This document shows positions 1 through 12,361 of a stretch of DNA of 64,000 nucleotides, piece after piece. The position numbers and the translations under genes were made by a program. Every line of letters begins with the position of its first letter. Position 1 is the stretch's first letter. The notes under the pieces were generated by a model. It ran no database searches. It worked only from the letters and a program-made list of their open reading frames with translations, and was not told the origin of the DNA. This DNA is from Castor canadensis (Eukaryota; Chordata; Mammalia; Rodentia; Castoridae): the NCBI RefSeq assembly GCF_047511655.1, contig NC_133387.1, positions 40,156,853 through 40,220,852 of the forward strand, written 5' to 3'.

Positions 1-66
1 ATTGAACTACTTAAGGCCTTGTGCTTACTAGGCAGGCACTCTACCATTTGAACCATACTTCCATCC
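1..66 (-). mobile_element. ID-like tRNA-derived SINE (partial)
   Basis: On the minus strand the sequence reads as the family's GGTTCAAATGGTAGAGTGCC box A region followed by CTAGTAAGCACAAGGCC. The copy is cut by the window edge. Confidence 0.7.
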
Positions 67-1124
67 CAAAGTCAGTGATTCCATAGTATGTGTTGTCCTT
101 ACTACAAATGAGAAAGAATACTTTATTAGTTCTTATGATAATACAAGGAATCAAAATAGCAAAATCCATTTAAACTGCTTAAAGTAGCTAGCCATTAAGA
201 AATCAGAAATAAGGAAAAAGTGAAAAATTAATAGTAATTGCCTGTCATTTTATAAGTCCATGGGTATTATAATTCAGTTAATTCTTAGTAGTATTAAAAT
301 TACTTATACATCATAGTACCAGAATGAATTTTTTGTCAAGCAAAATTTCATTAATCACATGAAATGCTAAACTCAAATAATTCAAAAAATACTCTTTTTA
401 AAAACATTTTTAATAGCATATATATTAGTTGTGGCATTTCCATATGTGCTTACAATGTACCTTAGTTTCATCCCACCATCATTTTACCTAATCCTCCTCC
501 TCTCTACTTAAAATATTTCAGTAGGTTTCATTTTCATACAAGTATATAAAGTACATCGACCATACTCACCTTTCTTAAACTTCTCCATTCACTTTCCCTC
601 TCCCACTAATACTTATACCCCAACAGGACCTGCTTTACATTCTTCTCCTTCATTTTTTGTTTTAATGTATATTCATTGTTAAAAGGGGGTACACCATGGT
701 ATTTCAACTGTGAATATATTATACTTTAATCAGTCTAACCTTCTTCTATTACTCTTCCATATCCTTTCTCCCCTTACCTCTTATTATTCAACTTCTTTCA
801 GTGCGTTTTGTTATGCCTTTTTCCTTTATAGATACAGTGTATTTCAATAATACTCACTCTCTATCATTCTTTTTCCCTCTCCCTTCTACCCCTAGTCCTC
901 TCAAACAGTCCCACTATTACAAACATGTTGTATATATGGGTATATACAGTGATGTTTGTGTATACATTTATCTTCTGGGTCTGTCTTCCACTTATGGGAG
1001 AAAAAATGTGACCCTTATCTTTGTGAACCTGGCTTATTACTTCGTTTAACATGATGATCTCCAGTTCCATCCATTTTCTTACATATGATTAATTTCATTC
1101 TTCTTTATGTGTGAATGATACCCC

Positions 1125-1220
1125 ATTATATATATACATGTGTGTGTATATATAATGTGTGCGTTTGTGAGATACATATATATCATGTGAATATATATAT
1201 ATACACATGATATATATATC
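1125..1220. repeat. TA/TG microsatellite with a perfect 14-bp inverted repeat
   Basis: Alternating TA and TG dinucleotides sit inside the L1 ORF2 remnant. Arms 1176-1189 and 1204-1217 are exact reverse complements around a 14-nt loop. Confidence 0.8.
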
Positions 1221-1635
1221 ACATTTTCTTAATCCATTCTTTTGTAGGGCATCTGGGCTATTTCCATATCTTGGCTCCTGTGAATAGTGCTGCAATATAC
1301 ATGGATGTGCAAGTATCCATTTGGATAGCCCAGTAGTGGTATCACTGAATAGTGTGGTAGTTCTGTTTTCAGTTTTTGAGGAATCTCCATTGTCCTTTTC
1401 CATAGTGGTTGTTCTAATTTGCATTCCACCAAGAGTGTATAAGGGTTCCTTTTTCCTACATCCTTGCCAACATTTATTTTCTGTGTAGGATTTCTTCAAG
1501 TATTTTCCAGAGTGCTGGTTTAGTGGCCCTAAATTGCTTTAGTTTCTGTTTATCACAGGTTTTTATTTGTTTGTCAGTTATGAAAGAGTTACTGGGTAGA
1601 GTAATATAGGTTTGAAATTATTTTCTTTTGGCACT

Positions 1636-2360
1636 TGAAATACCTCTTTGCTTTTAAGTTTTCCATTGAGAAATTATTATTCTGATGGGTTTGCTGTTAT
1701 AGGTGCTTTTCAATATTCTTTCCTTGTTCTCTGTGCTTAAGCTATGGAGAGGTTCTATTTTAGTTGTGTCTGTTTGGAATCCTAGATGCCTCCTGTTCTT
1801 GGATGGGCATCTCTTAAGCTTTGGGAAGTGTTCTGCTATTATTTTGTTGAATATATTTCCTATGCTTTTAACCTGCACATCTTCAATAGCCATAATAGGT
1901 TTCGTCTTTTACTGGAGTCACAGAGTTCCTGCATATTACATTCATGTGTCTTCAACTTTAGTTTTTAATGTATTCATTTATTTTTCTGTTCCATCTACTT
2001 TGTCTTCAAGCCCTGAAATTTAGAGTTCCACTTGCTCCAGTCTGCTAGACAGACTTTCACTGAATTTTTAATTTGACTTTAGGAGCTTTTTATTTCCACA
2101 GCTTCAATTTGGGTGTTTTTTGAGGTTTTCTATATCTTTATCAAATTCCCCTTTCATGTCTTGCATTGTCTTCCTTATTTCATTTTGCTGTTTATTTGTA
2201 TCTTCCTTGAATTTATTCAGCTCTTTGTATCCTCTTTAAGTTCATTTAGTTGTTTCTTTGCATTCTCATTGAATTCATTTTGCTGTTTATTGGTTTTTCT
2301 CTTTAATTTCATTGACTTGTTTTTTCATGTCTTTCATCTTGTTTTATCATTCTTTTGAGC
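1636..2360 (-). pseudogene. L1 ORF1 remnant (RNA-binding chaperone)
   Basis: The minus-strand frame shows a heptad-rich stretch with stops and then an intact 79-codon block (1654-1893) that matches the ORF1p RRM and C-terminal region (IFNKIIAEHFPKL; ERILKS). In a live element this protein coats L1 RNA. Stops and frameshifts make this copy inactive. Confidence 0.75.
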
Positions 2361-4599
2361 TCAGAAATTGAGATTTCATTACCTTAATATCCATCAGATT
2401 CTTTGTTGTGTGATTGTTGACCTTTGGAGAAGGTATATTACTCTGCCTTTTCATACTCTTCATGCCTGTATTTTGAGGTTTGCTCATCTGTTGTCAATTA
2501 ATTGGTTGGGGGTTTTAGTCACCTTAAGTCTTTCCCTTGGATTTTTCTGGTAGAATTGCTTATTGACTAGGTTGTTATGCCATTTTGACCACTGACCTGG
2601 GGGGTACACCTTAGCAACAACAAATTCACCAATTGAATACCAAACCAAATATTTAAATGAAGTAGATTGCCTTTGACAGGATCAGTAAGAGTTGAAGGGA
2701 ACTAATGTTCTTTTATGGTAAGGAACAAGGAAGATGGAAAGAAGGGGGTGTGATATGTGAGAGCTGTAAGTAAACAAGACCCTAGTGTGCAGAGGTTTAG
2801 TTCAATTACTGTGGAGAAGTGTGCTATTGTTAAGATTGCAGAAGGATAGGAGGGTTCTGTCCTGCAGTTCTGCTATTGTATTTAATCATGTGTTCCCTCA
2901 GGGCTCTGGATTGCCTAGGTATAACCTGGAGGAGGGGAGATCCTGGGTTAGGACAGCTGCTGGAGTGAGGTGGGGCAGTTCCAGGTGTGTAAGGTAGCTG
3001 TTGTGGTTGGGTATGGGTTCTCCAAGCACAGCTAGTGTATTATAATGTACTCTGCCACTTTCAGAGCCTGCATTTTACCCTGTTCAGAGAATTCAATGGC
3101 TGCTCTGGCTTGTCCTTGAGGAAGTTTTTCTCTCCTCCCCTCCCTTTCCTCATAGCCTTCCAGTTTAATGCTTTGTTTGGATTGTGTGTGGCATAGTTTC
3201 TTTTACTTGTGTATATGCATAGGCTTCTGGGTTGGGAAGTGGGTTAAGGGCTCTAACTGGCCAGCTCAACTTGAAGCTCTTCTTGTTCTGTGATTAAGAC
3301 CCAGATGCTGTGTTCTACCTAGCCTTTTGCCCTCCCCCTTCCTTTGAATAGAGACACTGGGTTAAGTGACTTCACCCGTCCCTTGCTGGGCCAAAAGTTT
3401 TTGGGGGAGGTCAGGGGGTAGTATCAGATTCATCCTGCTTAGCCATCATACTTCTTGGGTATCTGATGGATTAGCTCCCCAGAGCTGACATGGTCTGTGG
3501 TAATCTGTTGGCTTCTCACCCCTTCTTTTGTAGAGAAACTGGGCTGAGTGGCTTCAGCCTGCCCCTGCTGGGCTGGGCTGGGAGCCTTCAATCAGTCCAC
3601 GTATCCCAAGGTTTTCCAAAGGGTCAGAGCCAGTCTCCTGAGCCACAGGATTTCTTGAGGGTCTGTTTAATTCACTCCCACTTGCCTAACTGGTCTGTGC
3701 AGTAGGTAGCCCTCTAGCTCTTAGAACTGAAAGTGACTAGCTCACCTGATTAGTTTGCAGATTCCTCTGGTGTCACAGGAGATACAAGTTGGTGATCAGC
3801 TACTGTCCTATGCCTAGCCTAAGATTCTTTGCCATCTGTGTGGTCATTTTGCATGCAGGGTGGTCCTTAGCAGTGAGAAGCAATTCAGGTTTGGACAAGA
3901 AAAAAAAAAGAAAAAGCAACAAAACTCAGGCAGAGTGGCAGGATGGAACAAGTCCATGTTTGCACCCATGTGCCTAAAGCAGATTTGGTCTTTTTAGAGG
4001 TTTAGTTAGAAGTTGCCAACTGTAGTTACTGTCTGTCTTTATACTGGCACCCTCTTTTTTAGTGTACTAACTTGCCCACCTATCCTTACAGTCACAAACC
4101 AGACATTTACTTTCAGATTTGTGGGGATTGAGGTAGTGGTGCCTGTCAGTAATCTGCCATATTGCCTCTCCCCTCTAGAAATATTCTTGATAGATACTGA
4201 AAACCATGAAAGAAAATTAAAATTCTTAAACAGTTCTAAAACTGTAGATATCAATATAGCACTACCTTTTGATTTTATAAAATGTTGAAACGATTATCTA
4301 GTTATAAATAATTCCATTTAAAAATGAACTAATACATCTTTGATTAGTTCAGTAGGAAAGGATAAAGCCCCTTAACCTTTATTCAGAGATCACTCAAAAG
4401 CTTATAATAACTTTCAATATCTCTTATAGTTCAGATGTATGGAAAGTCTTAAATATTTTTAAAATGTTGATAGAGTTTTCTCAAAAACAGATAAATATGG
4501 AGCATTCTAGAACATGAGCTCTAGAATTTCTGTAAGGTTCTTTTGCCTATTTTATCATTAAGATTTTCTTGTTTATGCATTCATTGTCATATTTTCGTT

Positions 4600-4868
4600 T
4601 TTTTTTTGAGACAGAGTCTCAAAAATCTGACTGGCCTGGAACCTTCAGTCCTCCTACCTCTGCCTCCTGAGTGCTAGGATCACAAGTGTGTGCCACCCTG
4701 CCCAGCCTTTCTTTTATTCTTTAAAATATGTTTTTTTAAAAAAGTTCTTTGAACTTTATTTTCCTTTTTGAGGTGGGGATCTCATTATGTTGTTCAGGCT
4801 CAAAAGATCCTCTTTTCTTGCCTCACAAATAGCCGGGCTTAGAAATGTGCACTACCATGCCCATCTGA
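4600..4868 (-). mobile_element. Two adjacent B1-like (7SL-derived) SINEs, antisense
   Basis: A T run then GAGACAGAGTCTCA and CCTCTGCCTCCTGAGTGCTAGGATCACA are the reverse complement of a B1 (4600-4710). A second, more diverged copy (TTTGAGGTGGGGATCTCATTATG ... GTGCACTACCATGCCC) covers 4762-4868. Confidence 0.75.
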
Positions 4869-5581
4869 ATTTTTTTTATAGTCATTGCCTTGAAGTTTTT
4901 AGTCTGTTAAGTTCTACATTTAGGCTCACTTGGAGTAAACTTAAATTTTTTGCTCTTTTGACCTGAGTATGGCCCATACTTTTCTGTGCATAATTTTTTG
5001 TTAAAAACTACATTGTTGATAATATAGTGTAAAAAACTGTCATTTTGTATTTTTCCCCAAAAACAAGAATGGGGGAGTATACTTCTGTTTTATTTATTTT
5101 TTTTTTTTTTTAGTAATTTGCCTGAACTTATTTGTAGAATCTGTTTCCTTTATGTTTTGTATATATTGATGTCTATGTTCAGGTTTCTTTTTAATTGATT
5201 TTTTTAGGCCTGTTTCCTAGGGTTTGTACCTATAGCTTAATGGTCAAACAATGATATGTGAGAAGTTGTACTCAAAAGCATTCAGCCAATAAGACTTCCG
5301 TCTTCTACCTGTGCATGTGTCTATTGATTGGAGAGTGTATTTAAAATTCAAGCAATTATCAAATCATCTCACCTTTTGGTTTCTCACAGGCCCTCTTGGG
5401 TCTCCCTTTGCAGGTTTACATAACCTTATCAGCGATGGTCATATGGACGACTATATTGTCCCTGTATGCCTATTTCATTTCCAGGATCTTTCTGTTTAAT
5501 TTCTTACTTGTCCTTCAATCTGCAACTCATCCCAACCAAGACTAACATAGCAGCATGATACTAGCATAGACTCCCCTCACC

Positions 5582-5798
5582 TTTTTTTTTCTTTTTTTTT
5601 TTTTTTTTTTTTGTGGTACTGATGTTTGAACTCAGGGTCTACACCTTGAGCCACTCCATCAGCCCTTTTTATGATGGGTTTTTTCAAGATAGGGTCTCAA
5701 GAACTATTTGCCCAGGCTGGCTTTGAGCTGCAGTCCTCCTGATCTTTGTCTCCTGAGCAGCTAGTTTTAAAGGCGTGAACCACCGGTCCCTGGCCTAA
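5582..5798 (-). mobile_element. Composite SINE: B1-like unit with ID-like tail
   Basis: A long T run (antisense poly-A) is followed by the reverse complement of the ID-like tail (TTTGAACTCAGGGTC ... CCTTGAGCCACT) and then by an antisense B1-like unit ending CCACCGGTCCCTGGCC. It is one insertion, as the two parts join without a second A tail. Confidence 0.8.
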
Positions 5799-7589
5799 AC
5801 TTTCCCTTTTTACTTCAACCAAATTTGGTACTTTTACTAACAATGCTCTGCAGGCTTTTACCCTTTGCTGCAAATTAAGTTAGCCCCTCTAGCAACTAAG
5901 CAGCTGTTTTTCACAGCCAATCCTGACCTGGAAACATCAGCTCCAGCCAGTATCCCTAGCAGAGAATAAGCTTGATGAGAGCAGCTTCAGGCAAGGATAC
6001 CACAGATTCCCACTGTTCTTGACCTATATTCAGCTGATTTTAAAAATATTTTTTGGGAGGATGGTGCAGGGGAGGTGGCCCAAACAATATATACACATGT
6101 GAGTAAATGTAAAAACAATTAAAAAATAGAAAGACGTGCCCCCCCCAAAAAAGAAAACATTTTTCAATGTACTTGCCTTTGGTTGAGCCCTAAACTCGTT
6201 GTTTTTGATGATTTTGTCCAGTTTTATAGTTACTTCTTGAGGACTAGATTTGTTAGCCTTTCTCATAGTCACAACTGCTTTTCTCTTGATGTGGTTTTAA
6301 AGGAGAAAGCTCAGTTTGCCTTTAGGTATTTAAAGGATAATATCCAAATGTGACTGTTGTAGATCAAAATTTACTTACTACAAATTTAAGTTAAAATAGC
6401 TTTTGCCTAAGACAACTTGGTTTAGATGTTCTCATTTTAATGACTCTATACCTCTTAGTATAGTATGTGGCACAAACATTTTTATGTTTGTTTCTCCTAC
6501 CAGTTTTGAGTCTTGTATTCTAGTTATATGGAACTATTTTATATTCTCAGAGTGTGGTATATGCTTGCTTTCACTTTGTGGAAGTTACAAATGTACAATA
6601 TGTCCCCTTTATGATCAACTATTGCTGTATTAGACTATATTTTAACATCTCTTCCAGAACTTTCCCTGAACTTCCCCAAAGAACTGATACTCTCCTACCA
6701 ACATTGAACTATTCTTTTATCTTTATTGTAATACTTATGTCATATTAGAATTCACCATTATATTTTTTTTTTTACTACAAATGAAATGGAGATGGGGAAG
6801 ACTTGCTTAAGAAAAGTTGTCAATGTAGGAAAAGGTTCACTCAAACTTAGCTATATTTAGGTACATTTCTTTCCATTTTTTTCATTTTTTTTTTATAGAA
6901 TAGAGACCATGTCACATAGGAATTTTGTGAACTCTTCCCATGCTAATAAAATACTTGTTATGCATAGTATGTCTTCATAAAAACCTACCATCGTATGTGT
7001 CTAAATATAAAGTGATCATGAATAAAAAATAATTTTCAGGAAAAGAAATCATCTCCTCATCATATACCTTATTTAGTCACAGATATTATCATACAGGAAG
7101 ATAGATATCTTAGTATCCAAATCTATTTGATTTTTGACTTTAACGTATTTAGATAAAAAGGATTATGGCCATGATCTTCTAGTGGCTATCTAGTATGGTA
7201 CAGTGTATTGTGATAACAAGGGTTATCTTTTTCCCAGTCATATAGAAATGTATCTATTCATTTTGAGTTCTGGGTTCAGATAGTGAGGGTTCATATAATA
7301 AAGATAACTTCTGTGTTTTTTTTCACTTCCATTTCATGAAGATCAAATTGAAAACACAGTTTTTGTTACTTGTACAGTCAGTTTTAAGTCATTGTATCTC
7401 AAAAATTGAGCTATTGTACTGTTTAAATCTGTATATAATATGATGGCTGGAAATATTATTCTAAAACCCAGTTATCCATCCCCCTCACATTAGCATAGCT
7501 ATCTCTACCCCCTTCATATAGTGCATATATGTATATGAAATTGGTACAATATAAATACCTATTTTGCTACTGTTTTTAAAATTTTTTAT

Positions 7590-8540
7590 TTTTTTCAAAA
7601 CATTCATCAGATGGCTAACACTGTGGGCCATAAAACACAACTTTACAGATTTAAAAAGATACATCATAATATGAAGTATGCTCTCAGATGACAGTTGAAT
7701 TAAACTGGAAATCAGTAACACATAAAGAGCTGGAAAAATCCCAAAATATTTCTGGATTTAAACAACACAATCTCTAAATAAAGCATGAGTCAGACAAGAA
7801 GTCTCCAAAATTTAAAAATATTTTGAGCTAAATGAAAATGAAAATGCATCTTACCAAATTTGTGATTTGTAGTAAAAACAGTACTGACAGAGAAATATCT
7901 AGTATTGGATGCATACATTAGAAAAGAAGAAAGATGTAAAAATCAGCAATATAAACTTCTACATTAGGAACCTAAAAATAGAAGAGCAAATAGTAAAAAT
8001 TATAATAGAAATCAATGAAATTAAAAACAGAAAAAGCAATGGAGAAAAATCAATGAAACCCAAAGCTGGTTCCTTGAGAGGATCAATAAAAATAATAAAC
8101 CTCTAGCCATGCTAACCACGAAAAAAGAAGACACAAATTAATACCAGAAGTGAAAAGAGGACCCATCACTATTGAATTCATGGATGATAAAGGATACTAA
8201 AAGAATATTATGGAACAATTCTGTGTCCACAAATTTGAAAATTTGGATGAAATGGAATGATTCCTTGAGAGACACAGTCTACTAAAACTCACACAAGAAT
8301 AAATAGATAATCTGAAAGGCCTATATCTGTTAAATAATAAGTTGAATAATAATTAATTGTGAAACAGAAAGTGCCAAGGCTAAATCATTTCATTGATGTA
8401 GGAAGATTTAAGGCAAAAATGATACCAATTTCTTATAGTCTGTTCCTGAAAATAGAGTCAGAGGGGAAACTCCTATACTTATTCTATGAATCCATATACT
8501 GTAAGACACTAAACCCGTCTTCTCTTTTCCCATTCAAAAT
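7590..8540 (+). mobile_element. Old LINE-1 ORF2 fragment
   Basis: The + strand keeps recognisable ORF2 wording, such as GAGCTGGAAAAATCCCAAA, AAGCTGGTTCCTTGAGAGGAT and GCATGCTAACC-like segments, from the region just ahead of and into the reverse transcriptase. Many stops and indels show an old copy. Both ends are truncated. Confidence 0.7.
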
Positions 8541-8844
8541 GAGCATTGGTATGTTCCTGATCAGATAATTTCTGAAACTATATTGGGGGGATGTTAAGTT
8601 AGGCTTTAGGTACTAGTGACAAATAAGCCTAAGGTTAGGGGGAAACTCAAGAATTCAGCTAGTTGCCTGACAGTGTTGCTTTTTAATACTGTCTTTTAAA
8701 GAAAACATCCTATAATTATAATTGAAAAGCTGTATTCAAAATGGAAGGAAGAACCAATTTGGGATATAACACATATATACATAGAAATGTCACAGTGAAA
8801 CTTCCTGTAACTTAAACAAAAATGTCCTTTTTCAAAAAAGTAAA

Positions 8845-9135
8845 GCAGGTCCTGTCTGGGGGTTGGTACCAGTGGGAAAGGGGAGGATATAAGGGAAGGG
8901 TGAAGGAGAATGAATGTGGTAGAAATACTATATATGCATGTGTGAAAATGGAAAAATGAGACCTGTTGAAACTAAGAATGGGGGGGATAAGGGAGAATGA
9001 TGGGGGATGAATTTAACTAAGATATATTGTAAGCACTTTTGTAAATGTCACAGTGTACCTCAGTATAACAATATGATAATGAAAATAAATTTAAATTTAA
9101 AAAATAAAAAATGTAGATTACAAGCAGGAAAAAAA
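8845..9135 (+). mobile_element. 5'-truncated LINE-1 3' end
   Basis: A G-rich 3' UTR (GGGAAAGGGGAGGATATAAGG) leads to the tail block ending ...AATGTCACAGTGTACC...AATAAATTTAAA and an A-rich end. The same tail block recurs near 17030 and 27000. Confidence 0.6.
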
Positions 9136-10055
9136 AAAAGAAAAGCTGAACTCAGTGAGTGTATAATTAGTAAATTTGTGCTAAATTTCCCTTTATTTTT
9201 TTGACCAAGTTCATTAGGTGATTTCTTATCAAGTAAGCAACAAAGCTATGTTGTTTGAACTCATTTAAAGTTAGTGTTAGTTTTCCCTCAAATACACTTT
9301 ATTGTTCGAAGTACAGAAATTGAGAGATCTTAATAATATACGGATGTTGCTCAAACATAGGTGATGCCCTCTTTTCTCAAGGTTAATATGGTGGGAAGAC
9401 TATTGCTTTATATACATTCTTCTTTTGTTTACTCTCATAGCTGCTTCATCTCAGCATTAAAGCTCTTTCTGCTTCAATTTTCATGTGGGTTCCCAGAAAT
9501 GGGTTTATGGGTTGAATAGTATAAGTGGCTTTAGGCTATTGTTCCTATTACTGAATTGATCTCCAGAAAAACAGCACTAATTCTTTTATCTCTGAGAGTG
9601 CCCACTTTGCCAAAACTCACTGGCATTGAGTATTTTCTTTTTTTTTTTTTTTTTTTGACTATTTTCATTTTTTAGCTTTTTACTAACACTGTGGAATAAA
9701 ATGCCATCCCAGTGTTAATTTGCATTTCTAATGGATGCACATACATATGAATTTATAAGTTATATATATATGATGTATCTTCATATATATAAACATAAGA
9801 CAGTAACTTTATAAATTAAAAGAGTAATACAAAATCAGGAAAACAAAATGCATACTATGCAGTTGTAGTAATTGCTGTGGCAAAAACATGCCACCACTAT
9901 ACAAAATCCAAGATAAACATAGGTTGGTCATAGAATAGTTTCCATAGATCCTGGGCTTGGCCTTAAGACGCCTCTTCACACAGCATTATATAAGAAGCCA
10001 TTACCAACTAATCAGTCAATATAAAAGAAGGAACTCACCTACCATTTATGTCCCA

Positions 10056-10092
10056 TTGTGCTTGCTTAGCACAATATGCTTAGCAAGCACAA
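10056..10092. repeat. Near-perfect 16-bp inverted repeat
   Basis: Left arm TTGTGCTTGCTTAGCA (10056-10071) and right arm TGCTTAGCAAGCACAA (10077-10092) pair with one mismatch around a 5-nt loop. It lies in otherwise single-copy intron sequence. No function is known. Confidence 0.85.
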
Positions 10093-10251
10093 TTTTTGCT
10101 TTAAGCTTATCAGTGACTAAGGCAGAGCTACAAATAGAATTATTTCTTTATTTCCTCTTTTTGTTTTGCAGAATTGTCTGTTTACATTTTTCACCTCAAG
10201 TATTGGGATTTTAAGGGTTTATCAATTTGTATAAGCTCTTGAATACTAAGA

Positions 10252-10268
10252 TATATATACATATATAA

Positions 10269-10322
<54 letters not shown>

Positions 10323-10346
10323 GTAGAGAGAGAGAGAGAGAGAGAG
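10252..10346. repeat. Compound microsatellite (TA)n(TG)21(TA)n(GA)n
   Basis: About 43 bp of pure TG (10270-10312) are flanked by TA repeats, followed by about 22 bp of GA (10325-10346). TG tracts of this length can form Z-DNA and are usually polymorphic. The antisense open frames across it are artefacts of the repeat. Confidence 0.97.
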
Positions 10347-11094
10347 CGCGCCTGAGAATATAAAACAGGAGAATGAGAATATATAAGCAGTAGGAAAAGA
10401 AGGAAAAGCAAGGAAACAAGCAAAGAAAGACATATTTAGGATAGAAGGATCAAGTTTTTATAATCTAATTGAGACACAGTAAACTGATGGAGAAAAAGAA
10501 AGAGAGGTAGTGCATAGAGACAAAGCAAAATAAAAGACTGTAATAAAAATTATTAGATGGTCACTGCCAATCCAGGAGTCTTACTATAACCTTATTTCCA
10601 TTCTGCCATAGAATGTAAGATTTTGGGCACATTCTCCAAATATTTATATACTACATAGTGATAGGTAACTTCTAATAGAGAGTATGTAATTAGACATATT
10701 AATATTCATTTTTCCAATTCAGTTTATAACAGTGAAAAGTGATTTTGAATACCTGTTTTTAATGCTCTCTTACTTTGGTAGATTTTTCCTTTTTTCTCTT
10801 TCTACATTGCAATGGTGACATAACCATTTTTTTTTTATTTATCTATTCACATGTGCATACATTGGGTCATTTAGATTTTTCCTTTTTAAAAGTTTTAATT
10901 AGCAATTGATTTCATTTTTAGCATGCTTTTAATTTTCATGGTTTTTTTTCAAATTGAAAATTCTCCTAGTAAGGAAAGATGTTACTTAGTAAAGAAGGAA
11001 GTTAAATGTCTTTTAAATATAACAACATAATTTTAAAACATTGTATTGGAGGGGATAAATTGTGATATTTACCTGTTTTCTTATAATACATCTT

Positions 11095-11650
11095 AGTTAG
11101 ATTTGTCCCTGCCATCTTTTTCCCTCTTCCCCTTCCCCCCTTTCTTTTAACAATTTCAGCAGGTTTCATTCACTGTTTCCATATCCTACCTCCCTCCCAC
11201 AGGAACCTACCCGTGGAAAAGATCTGCCCTTCATTTTTTGAAAGTGTATATTGATGGTCCAAGGGGGTTTCACCTTGGTAATTCAGGCCTATAAAAATTG
11301 TACTTTAATCAAATTCATCCCCCTGTTACTTACTTTTCTCTATCACAATGCTTCTGTAATATTCAACACCTTATAGTACAGTACATTTTAATATATTCAT
11401 ATATAGATGGATTCTTCCAACATTTTTCATTCTCTAACATTTTCTCCTGTACCACTTCATATAGTCCCCTCAGACTCGCTAATACAGTTTTGTTCTTTTA
11501 CGGTATATGTGTGTGGGTGATCATATATGCATCTATATATATATTTAACTTATAGGTCTAGCTTCCACATATGAGAGAAAATATGCAGCCTTTGACTTTT
11601 TGAGCCTGGCTTACTTTGCTTAACATGATGTTCTCCAACTCTGGCACATA
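11095..11650 (-). mobile_element. LINE-1 3' UTR fragment, antisense
   Basis: The pyrimidine-rich block with CCAAGGGGGTTTCACCTTGGTAATTC matches the antisense 3' UTR also seen at 400-1030. It continues to GCCTGGCTTACTTTGCTTAACATGATG, the end of ORF2 in antisense, where the copy is 5'-truncated. Confidence 0.75.
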
Positions 11651-12361
11651 ATCAAAAGACCAAACCTAAGAATAACTTGACATAATTTTGAATGTAGATC
11701 AAAAATTTTAAGTGTTTCAAGATTAATGTTATGAAACATTAAATGTTTCATATATACTTGAACTTGAGTGAGAAGTTCTTCATTTAGTTTGCTGACTGTT
11801 AATAGGATAAGTTTGTAACTATAAATCTGGAATATTATTAAAATTATCAAGATATCAAGTCCTATTTAAAACAATGTTTGATATAAAATTTAAATCTATC
11901 TCTATGGAAACATTACTTACTGCCATTCCAGAATTATAGTACTTTCTTCCACAGGCTTTAAGGTTATACAGAATGCAAATAATCTGTACTTATTAGTTTC
12001 TCCTACCTTAAATGTTGAGAAGACAGTTCTTTTCCCAGTTTCAGGAGATGTTCAGAAAGTAACCTTGAGAAAATACCTAATATACTGAGTCTCCTGTTCT
12101 TTTGTAAATAATAAAATAATACTGTACAGTCTTCAAGCTATTTTTTAATGGGAAGAATTATATGTAAAAGTGCCAAAGCACTGAACTTTCTGATGAAGAC
12201 CCAAAGCATTAGATGTTTAAAATAAGTCATGATGATTATATAGGTTTAGAACATTATTTGGCTAACAATACAATTGATGAATCTTCATTAGACTAACACC
12301 ATGATCAGACTTCTGTAGTGTGACTGTATATGAAGGAAAACGATGACTACAAAGTCTTTCC

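Larger units (their letters stand above)
400..4175 (-). mobile_element. LINE-1 with 5' end but with most of ORF2 missing
   Basis: Read on the minus strand from 4175 the element starts GGGGAGAGGCAATATGGC, typical of a rodent L1 5' end. A GC-richer 5' UTR (about 4175-2600) follows. Next come ORF1 coiled-coil coding (about 2360-2030) and the ORF1 RNA-binding region (about 1900-1640, with FNKIIAEHFPKL and ENKERILKS). The ORF1 C-terminus (KPALWKILEEIL, near 1500) is then followed at once by the C-terminal end of ORF2 (ENKCWQGCRKKEPLYTLGG, then ECKLEQPLWK), and by 3' UTR to about 400. Endonuclease, reverse transcriptase and the middle of ORF2 are absent. Frames are broken by stops and by an AT/GT microsatellite at 1125-1220. 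No clear target-site duplication is left. Confidence 0.85.

Noticed and set aside
1095-1499. 134-codon minus-strand frame as a host gene
   Set aside because: It begins in L1 ORF2 C-terminal sequence and then runs through a microsatellite.
10191-10433. Minus-strand frames with His-Thr and Ser-Leu repeats
   Set aside because: Direct translation of the TG and GA microsatellite.
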